Source: a virus | DNA: 64,000 nt | Virus record (IMG/VR): IMGVR_UViG_3300042934_000594 | Location: 186,001-250,000 of that record | Direction: 5' to 3' (one strand) | Shown: piece after piece, positions 24,520-36,500 of the stretch | Position numbering within the stretch: the first letter of the stretch is position 1 | Layout of the letters: every line of letters begins with the position of its first letter | Notes under the pieces: model-generated | Database searches by the model: none | Seen by the model: only the letters and a program-made list of their open reading frames with translations | What the model was told of the DNA's origin: nothing | Translations under genes and position numbers: made by a program

Positions 24520-27500
24520 TTGCGGTTCCTCGGTAAACAGCTGGGACATGTTGAGACAGGAGCCACAACAGGATGTTGGTGGTGCCTGACAATTTAGGTG
24601 CGTTGACCATTCGAGCCTCGACCGACGTGTTGCCGAACTTGGCGTCTAGCGCAATACCCGACTCAGTGGCGTTGGTTCCCGAGAACACCCGGGAGATCAC
24701 CGTCTTCATCTGGTTGCCCATTACGGCTTTGTCGCCGACGCCCATGGCGACGTCGTGGTCAATGTAGATGCGAATGGCCACGGTGTCTGGATCCAAGGCC
24801 TTACCGCTGACGCGGAAGCTGGTGTCCACTTCACCGGTGAATGCCGGTTTGCCTTGAGCACGGGAGCTGGTCTTGCGTTCCTTGTCCGATTGCGCTGCAA
24901 TCGCTTGCAGGTTTTCAGACATGTCCTCAAAATCGCCGTGGTAGAACACTTCGATCTTGGCCACATCCCCAACGACTTTTGCCCGTGGGGTGGACTGGGA
25001 CAGGCGGCGCAAGGTGTCCAATGCCGCGCCCCCAAAGAGCACGTTATTGGCCGTCTCAGGGTCTTCAATCGTACATAGAATTGTTTCCAAGTCTACGTGA
25101 TCGCCAACCTGCACCAAGCCATGCACCGTTTGGTCAAACCGAACCTGGATGGTTTTGACTTCGGTGGTCTGGGTATTGAGCTTCTTCGCCATGCTTTCAG
25201 AGATGGCCGAACCGTCTTCAAATGTTTCGATATCGTCGATCATGGCCACAAAGCCCATGACCCCAGCCTTGACGATCACCTTCCCTGGACTCATGCGATC
25301 GGGGGTGAAGAACTTGCGGTTGTAGGCCAGTGTGTCCCCATGACGAATACGGTCACCGGCTTTAAGGTCGGTGATGACATCGTGTGGGTACGTGGTCCCT
25401 GCTGCATTCCCGTGAACCTTACCCAAGGCCACCCGCGTTTCAGACCCGTCGGCATAGCGCACGGTGACCGCGTGCTTGTTGACCGAGATCACCTCACCGT
25501 CTTGCTCTGCGCACGTCGCAAAGGTGGCGGTGGTGCGTTGGGCGATAATCTGCTCATACCCGGTGCGCAGTGGGGTGGCGGTATAGCCGTCTGCTGAGAC
25601 GCCCTGAGCCTGCTGGATCGCAATGAAGTTGATACGCTTCATGTCGTCGTGGTCAGCACACGGGGCGTTCAAGGCCGAGGCGGAGAACAGTTTGGCAGCA
25701 CCGTCACGCTCTTTGTCAAACGGACGGGTGAAACCGCGCATGTTCTTCAAGTTCGCATCAGGCGCTGCGTAGGCAATCACCCCCACGTCACCCGAGTCCA
25801 CGGTGGATTCAGACACCACCCCCTTATCGGATTCGTGGAAGATACGCGTGCGCTCCACCATCGACTGCCCACCCCGACCGCCATCACCCCGGAACGTCAT
25901 GCGTTCCTGTTCACGCAGGTTCTGGAACGGGTTGGACTCCTCGGTCATACCGGCCGATGGATCCTGCACGATCTTCATCCACACCGCGTGCGGGTTGAGC
26001 TCAACGGCATGGTCCCCGGATGCCGAACGGTTGTTAAAGCTTTTCACCGAACGGGAGAGTTCACCGTAGACCATCCCCGCAAAACGCTCGTAACCCCGGT
26101 AGCGCATGAACGCACCGTCCACTTCCTCAGGACTGTAGTCGGTCATCAACAACTCAACCGCACGCAACACCAGAGGACCGAACTCGGTCGGCTCACCCAT
26201 CTCTTCGAGCATGCCGCGGGTGATCGGGTCCATCCACGCTTTAAACAGCGCGTCGATCTCACGCAAATAACGCACGCCTAGGTCGTTGTCTTCCAAGATA
26301 CGGAAGTAGACGTCCTTGCGGTCAAAGTCCCACACCGAGTACTGCTTCAAGGTGCGGTGATAACGGTTCAAGCCGTTGAGCACCAGCGTGGCCCGGTAGT
26401 CCAACTTGGAGAACACCAACACCTCATCCTGGAAGGTCAGTGCATAGTCATCGGCCCCCATCTGGATGCGCTCGCCACGGCGATGGCGCGAGACTTCACA
26501 ACCCAGTCGACGGATCAACTCCGTCAGGCCTGAGGCGTAACCCAAGACCAGACCGACTGGCAACACCTTGTTGGCCACGGTCATCTCAGCCGCTTCCACC
26601 GGTGCCCCGTTGGTGTCAATCCCCAAGATATCGGGCAACGTGCCCAATACTTCCAACCCTTCGTCGGTGTGCAGGTACAGCGCGTTGTTGGTGTCCATCA
26701 GCACCAGTTGCTTACCGTTGTGCGCGATCGCTACTTGGGTGGGTGTTTCGATGGTGTGCACGTCCAACTTCAGGGCCGTGTCAAAGAACTCCGCCCGGCG
26801 CTTGTGGTCCAGGAAGAACACGTACTCACCGGCTTGGAAGGACACGAAGCGCTTGGCCAGCAACGTATAGAAGCGGGGCAATTGCAACGACATGTCAAAC
26901 ACACTGGAGAACCGCACGTCACTGATCGTGGCGTCCTGAGGGTCCAGACCCCGACGGGTGATGTTCTTGCTGATGAAGTTGTCAAAGTCGTTAACCGCAC
27001 GACCCGAACGGTCCACGAAGGTTTTGTTGTAGTAAGAGGTCAAGGCGACTCGCGTCGGGTTGATCTTACGGATGGGTTGGTCAGCGCGCTGAAGGCCGTA
27101 CTTGTAGGTCACCCCGTTAGAGACAAAGCGTCCATCGTCATCGAGCACCGGTAGGCGAAAGCGCAGGGTCGATTGACGCCCGCGCAATGGCTTGACCGTT
27201 ACCGTGTGGATCTGGTAATGGTTCATCGCATCGCGAACGGTTTCGATCTGATAGTCCTTGACGGCTACCCCTTGCTGCTGGATCGCTGCCAAGGTGACGT
27301 TGAGCACGTCCTTGGCCATCAGTTTACGGATGTACTTGGTCTGGATGGCCTTAAGGTTCGACGAGAGCATGGACTTGTCGAAGATCGTGTCGGCATCGGG
27401 GAACTTGACTTCTTCAGGCAGCGTCAGGTCACCGTCCTGGTACGTCATGGCCTCTTCAAGCGTGCCCCCCGTCCCGTACGGGTTGGGCAGGGTCTTGTAC

Positions 27501-28894
27501 GTCTCAGCGTCGTCAATGGCACGCTGATAAGCTCGAGGGGTGATCAATTGCAGTTCCGAGAGTTCCCAGGCCTTTTCGATCACACCGCCTGTGAGCAGGT
27601 CGCTGGTCGTGGGCTTTTGCATGTCCACTTCTTCATCGAGCCCCGCCTGACTCAGCTCCTCGGTGGGCAGCACGCGGTGTTCTTCCTCCTCATCGTCTTC
27701 AACGAGTGAGGTGTCCATGACAAACTCGTCCTGGGTAGTCGGTGGTGCCATGGTGTCGCCAAAGTCAACCCCCAGACCAAAGTCCAGTTCGTCGTCCTCG
27801 GTGAGCTCCTCGTCCTTGGCCGAGTCTTCCTTCTCGTCCTCCGCCGGTTCGGCTGCCACCGGTGGGGCCACAGGCTTCTTGTCGTCCTTGCCCAGTGCCT
27901 TTTCAATCTGACCGGCATTGGGCTTGAGTTCAATGGCGCCTTCGGCGTCAGCGGTTTTACCGTCCAGTTGAACAGAACCGTTGATCAGGTCAGCCAGACT
28001 GTGCAGGAGGACCACAAAGCGACGTTGCAGCTGATCCCCAGCGACGCCCTGGGCTCGGTCGCTAATCGCCTGCTTGTGGGCTCGTAGCTCCTTAGGGGTC
28101 ATCTTGCTGGTGTCGGTGGTGTCTTCAGTCAGGTCTTTACGCCAATCGTTGATCTGGCCCAGGTTCCAGACGAAGAAATAGCTGCGTGCTTTGAACACGA
28201 AGTTGATCTTGTCCAGCGCCTCTTCGGGCACAGTGGCCAACAACGAGTCAGCCCGGTTGTTACCCAACCACTGATACAGGTCAAACGCACTGAGCATGGC
28301 CGGGGTGCTGAACACCTCCATGTTCTTTTGCGTGGCGCCTGCCTGCATCTGCACGAACTGCCCCAGGGTCGGCAGGCGTTCTGGCATGTGGAAGTTGATG
28401 TACTGGTTCCAGCCGAACCGCTCGTGGGTTTTAACCACGTTGTCCCAGAAGGTCTTTTGATTATTGAACCAACGGAAGTACGTCGCCTTGTACGACGGGA
28501 TGTACCGGTACAGCGAGTTGAGCAGGTTGTAGTTGACCACCAGCGTGTTCTGCTGGTTGAGCACCAGGGCGTCGTCTTTACGCAGGGGCTTGAACAACCG
28601 GTTCTTACGACGGAACTCGTTCTCCAGGATATCGGGGTTGAGGACCGTGCGCTTTGGGGCGCCTTCCGTGGAGTCCAGGCGGCTGACGTGCTCGATGAAC
28701 ACCTTACCCTTGATTGCCGTCAGGTACGGGTCCTGTGGACTTGGACCCAGGATGGCCTGACCGTCTTCGAAGAACTGGTACACCGAACCCATCGGCAAAT
28801 ACAAGTGCTTGATCGGAATCATGCGCGGGGCCAGTAACTGACTGACCTGGCGCACACCGACCAACCTGTAGTAGGGGGCTTGTTTTAAACGCAT
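24500..28894 (-). CDS. RNA polymerase beta subunit, main part (virion-type)
   Basis: 1464 residues. The second half follows RpoB: INFIAIQQAQG...TPLRTGYE (cf. the MQRQAVP...GTGME region), VITDLKAGDRIRHGDTLAY, a GYNFEDA-like GFVAMIDDIETFEDGSAISE segment, and GDKAVMGNQMKTVISR starting at 1387 (the GDKMxGRHGNKG active-centre motif). It stops soon after that motif; the missing C-terminus is probably the product of 14037-14702. An acidic, Pro-containing insertion spans about 349-410. With beta-prime just upstream it would form the polymerase that phiKZ-type phages carry in the virion for early transcription (gp178/gp180, from memory). AAGGAAAG precedes ATG. Confidence 0.9.
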   Translation of the reverse strand: MRLKQAPYYRLVGVRQVSQLLAPRMIPIKHLYLPMGSVYQFFEDGQAILGPSPQDPYLTAIKGKVFIEHVSRLDSTEGAPKRTVLNPDILENEFRRKNRLFKPLRKDDALVLNQQNTLVVNYNLLNSLYRYIPSYKATYFRWFNNQKTFWDNVVKTHERFGWNQYINFHMPERLPTLGQFVQMQAGATQKNMEVFSTPAMLSAFDLYQWLGNNRADSLLATVPEEALDKINFVFKARSYFFVWNLGQINDWRKDLTEDTTDTSKMTPKELRAHKQAISDRAQGVAGDQLQRRFVVLLHSLADLINGSVQLDGKTADAEGAIELKPNAGQIEKALGKDDKKPVAPPVAAEPAEDEKEDSAKDEELTEDDELDFGLGVDFGDTMAPPTTQDEFVMDTSLVEDDEEEEHRVLPTEELSQAGLDEEVDMQKPTTSDLLTGGVIEKAWELSELQLITPRAYQRAIDDAETYKTLPNPYGTGGTLEEAMTYQDGDLTLPEEVKFPDADTIFDKSMLSSNLKAIQTKYIRKLMAKDVLNVTLAAIQQQGVAVKDYQIETVRDAMNHYQIHTVTVKPLRGRQSTLRFRLPVLDDDGRFVSNGVTYKYGLQRADQPIRKINPTRVALTSYYNKTFVDRSGRAVNDFDNFISKNITRRGLDPQDATISDVRFSSVFDMSLQLPRFYTLLAKRFVSFQAGEYVFFLDHKRRAEFFDTALKLDVHTIETPTQVAIAHNGKQLVLMDTNNALYLHTDEGLEVLGTLPDILGIDTNGAPVEAAEMTVANKVLPVGLVLGYASGLTELIRRLGCEVSRHRRGERIQMGADDYALTFQDEVLVFSKLDYRATLVLNGLNRYHRTLKQYSVWDFDRKDVYFRILEDNDLGVRYLREIDALFKAWMDPITRGMLEEMGEPTEFGPLVLRAVELLMTDYSPEEVDGAFMRYRGYERFAGMVYGELSRSVKSFNNRSASGDHAVELNPHAVWMKIVQDPSAGMTEESNPFQNLREQERMTFRGDGGRGGQSMVERTRIFHESDKGVVSESTVDSGDVGVIAYAAPDANLKNMRGFTRPFDKERDGAAKLFSASALNAPCADHDDMKRINFIAIQQAQGVSADGYTATPLRTGYEQIIAQRTTATFATCAEQDGEVISVNKHAVTVRYADGSETRVALGKVHGNAAGTTYPHDVITDLKAGDRIRHGDTLAYNRKFFTPDRMSPGKVIVKAGVMGFVAMIDDIETFEDGSAISESMAKKLNTQTTEVKTIQVRFDQTVHGLVQVGDHVDLETILCTIEDPETANNVLFGGAALDTLRRLSQSTPRAKVVGDVAKIEVFYHGDFEDMSENLQAIAAQSDKERKTSSRAQGKPAFTGEVDTSFRVSGKALDPDTVAIRIYIDHDVAMGVGDKAVMGNQMKTVISRVFSGTNATESGIALDAKFGNTSVEARMVNAPKLSGTTNILLWLLSQHVPAVYRGTANAKAKS

Positions 28895-28896
28895 GG

Positions 28897-30540
28897 TTAA
28901 CTTTCCTTGAATCCGGTCATGTAGCGCAGGGTCAAGTCAAGCGGTTGGATTGCCACACTGAAGGACAGTCCACCGGCAGCCTGGATATACGCAGCGCGGG
29001 TTGTGAAGTGGTGATCGGTTTCAGCGATCGCCTCTTTGGAGTACAGCGAGTTGACCGACACGGTGTCTCCGTCAAAGTCCGCACCCAAAGGCGCCAGACG
29101 GGCGGGGGAGATACTGGTGGAGTCATGGTACTGCATGACCTGACCTTGGGCCAACGTGGGGTACTCGTAGGCTTCAGGCAGGTCAGCGTCGACCTCCCAG
29201 TTTGACCCCAATTGCTTGAGGTGCAAGCCTGCCACGGTGGTCTTGACGTATTGCTTGGAGGGGATCGAGGAGTTGTAGTTCTCCACAGGGTAGCGGGTGA
29301 CGAACGCTGAGTTATCCGACCACATCGGCAGGCCGACAATGTAGATCAACTCCACGTAGGTCAATGGGCGCACCAAGTTGCGATCAAAGTCTGGTGGGAA
29401 GTCTTCCATGTCACGAAACACCCGGAAGGCATCGGCACTGACATACACCAGACCCAGGTAGTGTCCGGCGATCTCAATCGGCCGCCCCCGTTTTTCCAGC
29501 ACGGAGAGTTCGTTAACGACCTTCTCCATGCCTTCCTCAGTACCCCACCGGTCCATGTCCTGGTTGGAGATCTCCACCCATTCAAGCTTCAGGGTTTCCT
29601 TGTTGATCAATTCCACCCGGTTGGCGGTGGTGTCAAACACCTGACCGATGGGGTGGGTGCGCAGGTGATAGATGGTCTTGGGCAAGACCGACTTGGCAGC
29701 CTGGTACACCCCGATCACCGTGTCGTTGAACTTGGGCCGGTTAGGGGCATCCAGGTCCGCGGTGGTGGTGTCGAGTGAGGAGATCACGTTACGGGTACCG
29801 TTGAAGATCCGGCGACCCGCCCAGCGGTCTTGAATAAAACCGCGCTTGCCAGAGATCAGGTTCTCGATGTAATCGTACAGCCCTGCGAACTGAAGCATTA
29901 AGTTGTAGCGAGTCCGGTCGTACGTTGACAGGTCGTCGCGTGGGTTGATGCGCTCTGGGAAGTTACGCACCAACATCAACACCCGTTGGTAAAACTCGTT
30001 GATCTCAGGCAGCGACGGGCGGCCATCGGATTCCACCTCGGCATCCCGCAGACCCGCCGGCATCACCAACAGGGTGGACAGTTCAGCGTTGTCACGGTAT
30101 TGCTCGATCAACTGCAAGCGCACGGTGCGCACCGAGGACTCGGTCTTGCCGAAACGGATCTGCTTCCAGTGTTTGACAAAGAAGTCAAACCCAGTTTTGC
30201 CATCCAGTTCGTTGGCGGGGGTGAAGTCTCCCTTCTCCTCGTCAAACAGTGCGTACGAGGTGCCCTGCATGATCTCGCCGTAAAGGCCCCGCAGTTTGAG
30301 CAGGGTACGAAAGATCACCGGATGGAACACGGTGACTTTCAGGTCGATGTAGCCAAAGCGTTGATCACGCAAGGGGTCTCCGACGCGACCAAAGATCACG
30401 GTGGAGAACAGGCCGGCGTCGTGGAAGTTCCCGCCAGGGCCATCAAAGATGTCCAAACTGGTCACGGGCTGCAACAACTTCAGCTGGGGGGCACTGGGCA
30501 CCAACAGCGAGATGTTGAGGGGGAGTAGCGCCTTTTTCAC
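28897..30540 (-). CDS. RNA polymerase beta-prime subunit, N-terminal half
   Basis: About 547 residues from GTG at 30540, which has TGAGGG eight bases upstream; an ATG five codons earlier (30555) has no ribosome site. It contains RRIFNGTRNVISS (cf. the GKRVDYSGRSVI block of RpoC) and the catalytic loop GADFDGDTVSVN, whose three aspartates (493, 495 and 497 counted from the ATG start) chelate magnesium. The usual first Asn of NADFDGD is Gly here. It ends about 60 residues after the loop, so the trigger loop and bridge helix must be encoded elsewhere, outside this window. The beta gene starts two bases after its stop. Confidence 0.9.
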   Translation of the reverse strand: MKKALLPLNISLLVPSAPQLKLLQPVTSLDIFDGPGGNFHDAGLFSTVIFGRVGDPLRDQRFGYIDLKVTVFHPVIFRTLLKLRGLYGEIMQGTSYALFDEEKGDFTPANELDGKTGFDFFVKHWKQIRFGKTESSVRTVRLQLIEQYRDNAELSTLLVMPAGLRDAEVESDGRPSLPEINEFYQRVLMLVRNFPERINPRDDLSTYDRTRYNLMLQFAGLYDYIENLISGKRGFIQDRWAGRRIFNGTRNVISSLDTTTADLDAPNRPKFNDTVIGVYQAAKSVLPKTIYHLRTHPIGQVFDTTANRVELINKETLKLEWVEISNQDMDRWGTEEGMEKVVNELSVLEKRGRPIEIAGHYLGLVYVSADAFRVFRDMEDFPPDFDRNLVRPLTYVELIYIVGLPMWSDNSAFVTRYPVENYNSSIPSKQYVKTTVAGLHLKQLGSNWEVDADLPEAYEYPTLAQGQVMQYHDSTSISPARLAPLGADFDGDTVSVNSLYSKEAIAETDHHFTTRAAYIQAAGGLSFSVAIQPLDLTLRYMTGFKES

Positions 30541-30598
30541 GATTGAGACCCTCATCGCGTAGAACGATATGATTGATTAAAGATGCCGGAGCATAGCC

Positions 30599-33500
30599 AT
30601 GGCTACCAAGAAAACAAAACCCACCAACAAGCCGATGAAACTCGAGCCGTTGGATCTGGGGAACCTCGACGATTTTCTCGACGACAACCCCAACCCTGAA
30701 ATCAAAAAGGGTGGGGCGCTGCGAGACCTGCGCCTTGGGTTTAAGAAAGGCTTTCTGGAACAAACAAAAGTCAAGACCCTGATGCGCAGCTTCCTGCGCA
30801 CCGGTATTCCTGATGGGTACTCCCGTGCGTTTGGCGCTATTGACGACGCCAAGCGTACGGCAGACCAGATCTACCAGGATGTGAAGCAGACCAACGCGGC
30901 TGACTTCGACTTGATTGCTGAGAAAGCCGAATCGCTGTTGCCAAAGCTCAAAGGCCGGCTCAACGATAAGCACTATCAGAAAATCGCTGACTCGATTGCC
31001 AGTAAGCGTGAAGACTTCAAGTACCTGGCTCGCCAACCACGCAATGCCGCCGAACGGGCGCGCATGCAACAGATGGCACAGCGTCAAGCGGATGAACAGA
31101 AGATTCAGGCTGAACTGTTCTCCGAATCGGAATCCAACGCCGACGCTCGCTTCCAAGCCGAGCGTGCTGAACGGGGGATCCGCGATAAAGTTTCCTCAGC
31201 GCGCTTTAACAGCATTGCGCAGAACATGGGCATTATTGCCGATGCGGCGTCGTCTGAAAAAGCTTACCGTGATCAAATTGGTTATACCCTACAACGTAAA
31301 GGCGTCGAGTTACAATTCCGCTCGTACTTTGCGTTGCGCGATTTGGTCAAGTACGCCGAGACCTCTTTGCAGGTCAATAAGGAAGCGTACGAAGCGATCG
31401 TTCGTAACACCGGCTTGCCTGATCACCTGAAATCCACCAGCGCTGAAATGGTGAACTTCACCGGTAAGCGTGCCGCCGCCAAGTATGCCGTCGACAAGCT
31501 GCCTGATTTCCTCGCGCAGTTCATGCCACAGATTCAGGCCAACTTGACTGGCATGGCCCGTCAAGGGATGTCGAGCCTGGGCATGGCGATGGGTGCTGGC
31601 GATGGCATGGACTTGGGGCAACTCAAGAACAAGAAGTGGGAACTGCTGGGTCAGGGCTTGGGTGCTTTGGGTGGCAACTATGCTAAATCCAAAGTCATGC
31701 CGTTTGTGTCTCGCAAGACCAAACCGCATTTGGAGCGCCTGTCCAACAAGTACTTGGGTGGTGGCCATGACCTGGCCAACTACTACATGAACAACGCGTC
31801 CTCCTCGCTTCAGGACTGGACCCAGGACTATGAAAACTCCGTGGGTGGTAAGGGCATTTTGCAGGACTTCCTGCGCATGGTCGTGCCACAGTACAGCCTG
31901 AACAATCAGCTCAAAGAGGGCGGTTATCACACCATTGATAAGCAGGCCGCCTTTAACCAGTTGACGCAGCGTTCGATCACCGAGATCATCCCGGGGTATC
32001 TGTCGCGTTTACTGCAAGAAGTACGCATGATCCGCACCGGCAGTGATGACGTTGAACGGGAAACCTTCGACATCACCAAGGGTAAGTTCACGGGGATGAA
32101 AAACGCCCTGAAGAACCAACAAGACCGCATCATCACCACGCAGCAACGCACTGCGGTCTCAGGGGCGCTGAACGATGCGCTGAGCAAGTTTGACGAGCAA
32201 GGTGAACTCTCCCCTGAAGCGCGTGCTGCGTTGTCTGAGCGCATTCTGCGGGACTCGGCCACCAATGGTCGGTTTGACCCAGGGCAGTACGCCAACGCCG
32301 CTGGCTACCGTCATGACACCGCACAAACCACCACCGACGAGCTGCGTAAGTTCTTCGCGAACAAGTTTGAGTTGGACGCCAATGGCAAGACGGTTCGCAA
32401 CGCTGCTAACAACGGTAAGCTGAACCAGTACTCCGACGCCTTCTTGAATGTGCGTAACGTCACCGGGGATCCACGCACTGAGATCAAACGTTTGTTTGGC
32501 AGCGGTAACCATGAAATGCTGCGCGAGTTGGGGTTGGTAATCAACGAGAACGGCATGGACCGGATCAACTACGACAAAGTGTGGGAATTGTACCGCACGG
32601 ACGTTCCTGGCGGCCCTGGAGGTGGTGGTCCAGGTGGCGGTGGACCGGGCGGTCCTGGCGGAGGTCCCGGTGGACCCGGTAACGGCCCTGGTGGACCTGG
32701 GGGTCCGGGCGATGTGTTTGACCCGAACAACCCTCCGCCACCTGGCTCGAACACCATTCGGATTCTGCGTGACAAAGTCAAGCAGGCCGAGGACGCTGCG
32801 AAGCGACGCTTGGGAGGTCTTCGTGACCAAGCCGCTGACCGTGGGTTTGACCGTGCTTACCTGGGCGGTTTGGCTGCTAAGGTCAAAGGGAAGATGCCGG
32901 CCTTTAATACAGACGCGGTGTTGGATCGGATTCGCAGCATTAAAATGCCGGATGTGGACCGTACCAAGCTGCTTGCCATGATTGGTGGGTTGCAGTTACC
33001 CAACATGCCGCCTGTGAACAAGCAGATGCTCACGCAGATGCTGTCCTCGGTGCGCATGCCGACCGTCGATCGTCAAGCCCTGTTGGCGATGCTGCCTGAT
33101 GCCGGTCAAGCCAAACTGCAATTTGCGGGGATGACCAACCGCTTTACCCCACGTCAACCGTTGGCGTTGCCACACCTGGACGCCTTGCGTGAACGCGGTG
33201 GGGCGATGATGCCGTCGGGCTTGCCAAGCTTTAACATGCCAGGCCTGCCGGGCTTCCAGATGCCAACCTTCAACCTACAGGGCTTGCCAAGCAAAGCCTC
33301 GTTGGGCGAACACCTGAGCAAGTTGGGTGACCGTCTGCCGAAGGTGGACTTGGACATGATCCGTGACACTGCCAGCCGCTTGCCGAAACTGGACAAGAAA
33401 GAACTGGCGGTCTACGGCGCTTTGGGTCGAGCCAAAGGTCAGGAAGTCATCAAGAAGTTGCTGGGTGCCGGTGAGCAAGGCATGGCCTGCATTAAAGGCC

Positions 33501-36500
33501 TGTTGGAATCGGGAATGGTAACCGGGGAGTCGATGTACCAAGTCGCCACCGATCCTAAGTTGGTGGACGACGTGACGTCCCAAGCCATCGCCCTGGGCAG
33601 CTCGCTGCGCAGTCAGGCGCAGAACGCATTGGGTTCTGACCCGGTGAGTAAACTGCAACTCAAACTGGCTGAAGGCAAGGACGTGGTGGTCGGTAAAGCG
33701 GGGGCTGCGGCAGAGGTGGTCAATGACCTCTATGTCAAGGGCACCAACGAGCTGGCTATCCGTGCTGCGGATCTTGAGGCCGGTAACCTGATCGACGCTA
33801 CCTCTAAACAGGTGATCACCAAACTCGAAGACATTAAAGGCACTGTCATTGACAAGGCTGGGAATGTGCGAGTGACCGCGGCGCAGTTGGGTCGAGGTCT
33901 GGTGGACGCTTACGGTGAAGTCAAAGCCTTGGTACCGTTCAAAGGGGCCATGGCGTGGGCGGGCAAGCAGTACGCGGCAGCAGCGGGGGCTTACTGGACA
34001 TGGTTGGCCGGTAACTTCCAAGGCAAGAACGCGCTGATGGGTACCCAGGGTGTGCAGGATCTGTACCTACCGGGTCGTAAAGAACCGGTACTGCTGGCAC
34101 GTGACATTGAAGCCGGCCTGTACATCAACCAGGAAACCAATCGGCCGATCGAGTCGTTGGATGACATCACAGGTCCTGTGGTCGATCAGAACGCTCAGGT
34201 GGTGCTGACCAGTGCCGACATTGAGAAGGGCCTCTACACCGCTCAAGGCGGTAAGGTCAAACTCAGTCGCTTTAAGATCCTCTCAGGGGTGATCAAAGCA
34301 GGTCTGTCGCCGGCCACGACCTTGATCAAGGCTCAGCTCTGGCTGGCCAAGAAGGTCGCCACCATTGCTATCAAGTCGGTCATGGTGTTGGATGCGTACC
34401 TGCCGGGCGTTAAAGAGCCGCTACTGCGTTCGAGTGTGCTTAAGAACGGTGGTTACTTCTACGCTGACGGCCGCCCGATCCGTTCGTTCGACGACCTGCG
34501 TGATGGGGTCTTTGATGAGCGGGGTAATGAATTGGTCTCCGCCGAGGAGATCCCTCACCTGATCAACCGCGATGGCTCCAAGCACACCGCCGCCAAGCGT
34601 CGCAGCTTGGTGCGCAAGTGGGGCAAGAAGATCCTGACTGCGCCGTTTAAGGCAGTCGGTCGCGGTTACATGAAACTCACCAAGGGTTATTACAACTGGC
34701 TGGGGAGTAAGTTCAGCGGGGGACGTAAAGGTAAAGCGGGTCAGCCGTTGTCACCTGAACTGCAAGCGATCATTGCCAAGCGCGGTGGTAAGGGAACCGA
34801 CCCTATCGGCACCCCAACCGATGCCTTGCTCGCTAACATTGCTCAAACCCTGGACCGTCGTTTGCCTAAGGAAGCGCCAACTGAAGGCAGCTGGCAACAA
34901 CAGCTGGCTGAACGTGAAGCGCTGGAAGCCCAGGCACGGGCGAAGAAAGCCGCCAAGGATCCTCGCGACCCGAAAGGGAAGAAGGAGAAAGGGTTGCTGG
35001 AACGCCTGGCCGCGAAACTGGGTGCCGGGAAGGCGGCGGGTGAGGAAGAGGAAGGCGGTGGTATCGGGGACATCAACATCGGAGAAGGTGAGGAGAAGGA
35101 TAAGCCTCGCAGTCGTCGAGACCGTGCCCGTGATCGCCTGCGTCGTCGTAAAGAAGCCAAGTATGGGCGGTTCCGTAAGGGCATCCTGCGTGGCGGGCGT
35201 GCGGTGATGAACTCAGGGGTGGGTCGTGCCGCAGGGTCCTTGGGCATGAATGCTGCACGCCTAGGTGCCACGGCGCTGCTCGGTGAGGGCGCTGTAGCCG
35301 CATTGGGTACCGGTGCGTCCATGCTCGGTGGGGGTCTGGCATCGGCCGGTGGTGCATTGGCTACCGGAGCAACGGCAATCGCTGGGATTCTCTCAGCGCC
35401 AGTGGTCTTGGGGGTTTTGGGTGTGGCTGCCGTCGGGGCGGGTGCGTACTGGCTCTACAGCCGCGACCGCGACTCGTCAGGGGACTTCCGTGAGTTCCGT
35501 CTGGATCAGTACGGGATCGGTAACGATTCCACCAGCCGGGCATTGAAGATCCTCAACCTGGAAGCCGCATTGGAAGCCAGCGCCTCGAAAGGGGCTGAAC
35601 CACAGTTGAACATCTCGGCTGAGAATGCGTCGAAGCTGGTTGATATCGTCGGACTGGACATGAACGATCCGCAGAAACTGGCGGAGTTCGGTAAGTGGGT
35701 CGACCTGCGATTCAAACCGGTGTTCTTCACCTACCTGCGTGCCATGAAAACCATGGGCTTGAACTGCAAGGTCAACGAGCTGGATGATAAGCTCTTGCCT
35801 GAACAGAAAGCCGGCTTCTTGGAACTGGTGCGCATGTCCACGGGTGCGGACTCGCCATACGCGTTCACCGCGTCCCCGTTTGCCGATGGGGACCCACTGA
35901 CCGTTACCGCCGAACAGGTCACCAAGCATTACGAGGAGCTCAAGGCGAAGTTTGCCAAAGACGCCCCAAGTAAGGACACCACCAAAACCGCAGAGACTGA
36001 GAAGTCCACTGGAGCTGCTGCTGTGGCAGCAGGTGCTGCGGCAGTGGGGGCTACCGGGGCAGTTAACGCTGCTGCGGCTGCTTCAGGTGTACCTGCCCCA
36101 AGCAACGTCATTCCGTTTGTCGCTAAAGGCACTGGCCCCTCGACTGGGGTCATGGGTAAGCTGACGGCTGGGACGGCCTCAGTCACGGCATTCACAGGCA
36201 ACAAGGTCTCGGCCTTGCAAGCCATCCGCATGCGTGCGTACGGCCTCTTCGGATTGTCGGTCTCGCGGGTGTCGGCGTTGATGTCGATTGAGGAAATCGT
36301 CTTTGCGGGGGTGCAAACCTCCACAGGCGGTTTGTCGGAGTTCACCGGGGATCAGGAAACGTTCCTGGATGACGCTGCGACGGCACTGGGCTTTAACATC
36401 GCAGACCCTGCTTCTCAAGAGCGGGTGGATTTCATCAACTGGGTGCAGTACCGTTTCATGCCCGTGGTGTTGACCTACTGTTCAGCGGTGAAGAACCAGG

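Noticed and set aside
32600-32715. Tandem GGTGG/CCGGG repeats as a DNA repeat or array
   Set aside because: They encode the Gly/Pro linker of the giant tail protein in frame; there is no spacer structure, so not a CRISPR or origin iteron.
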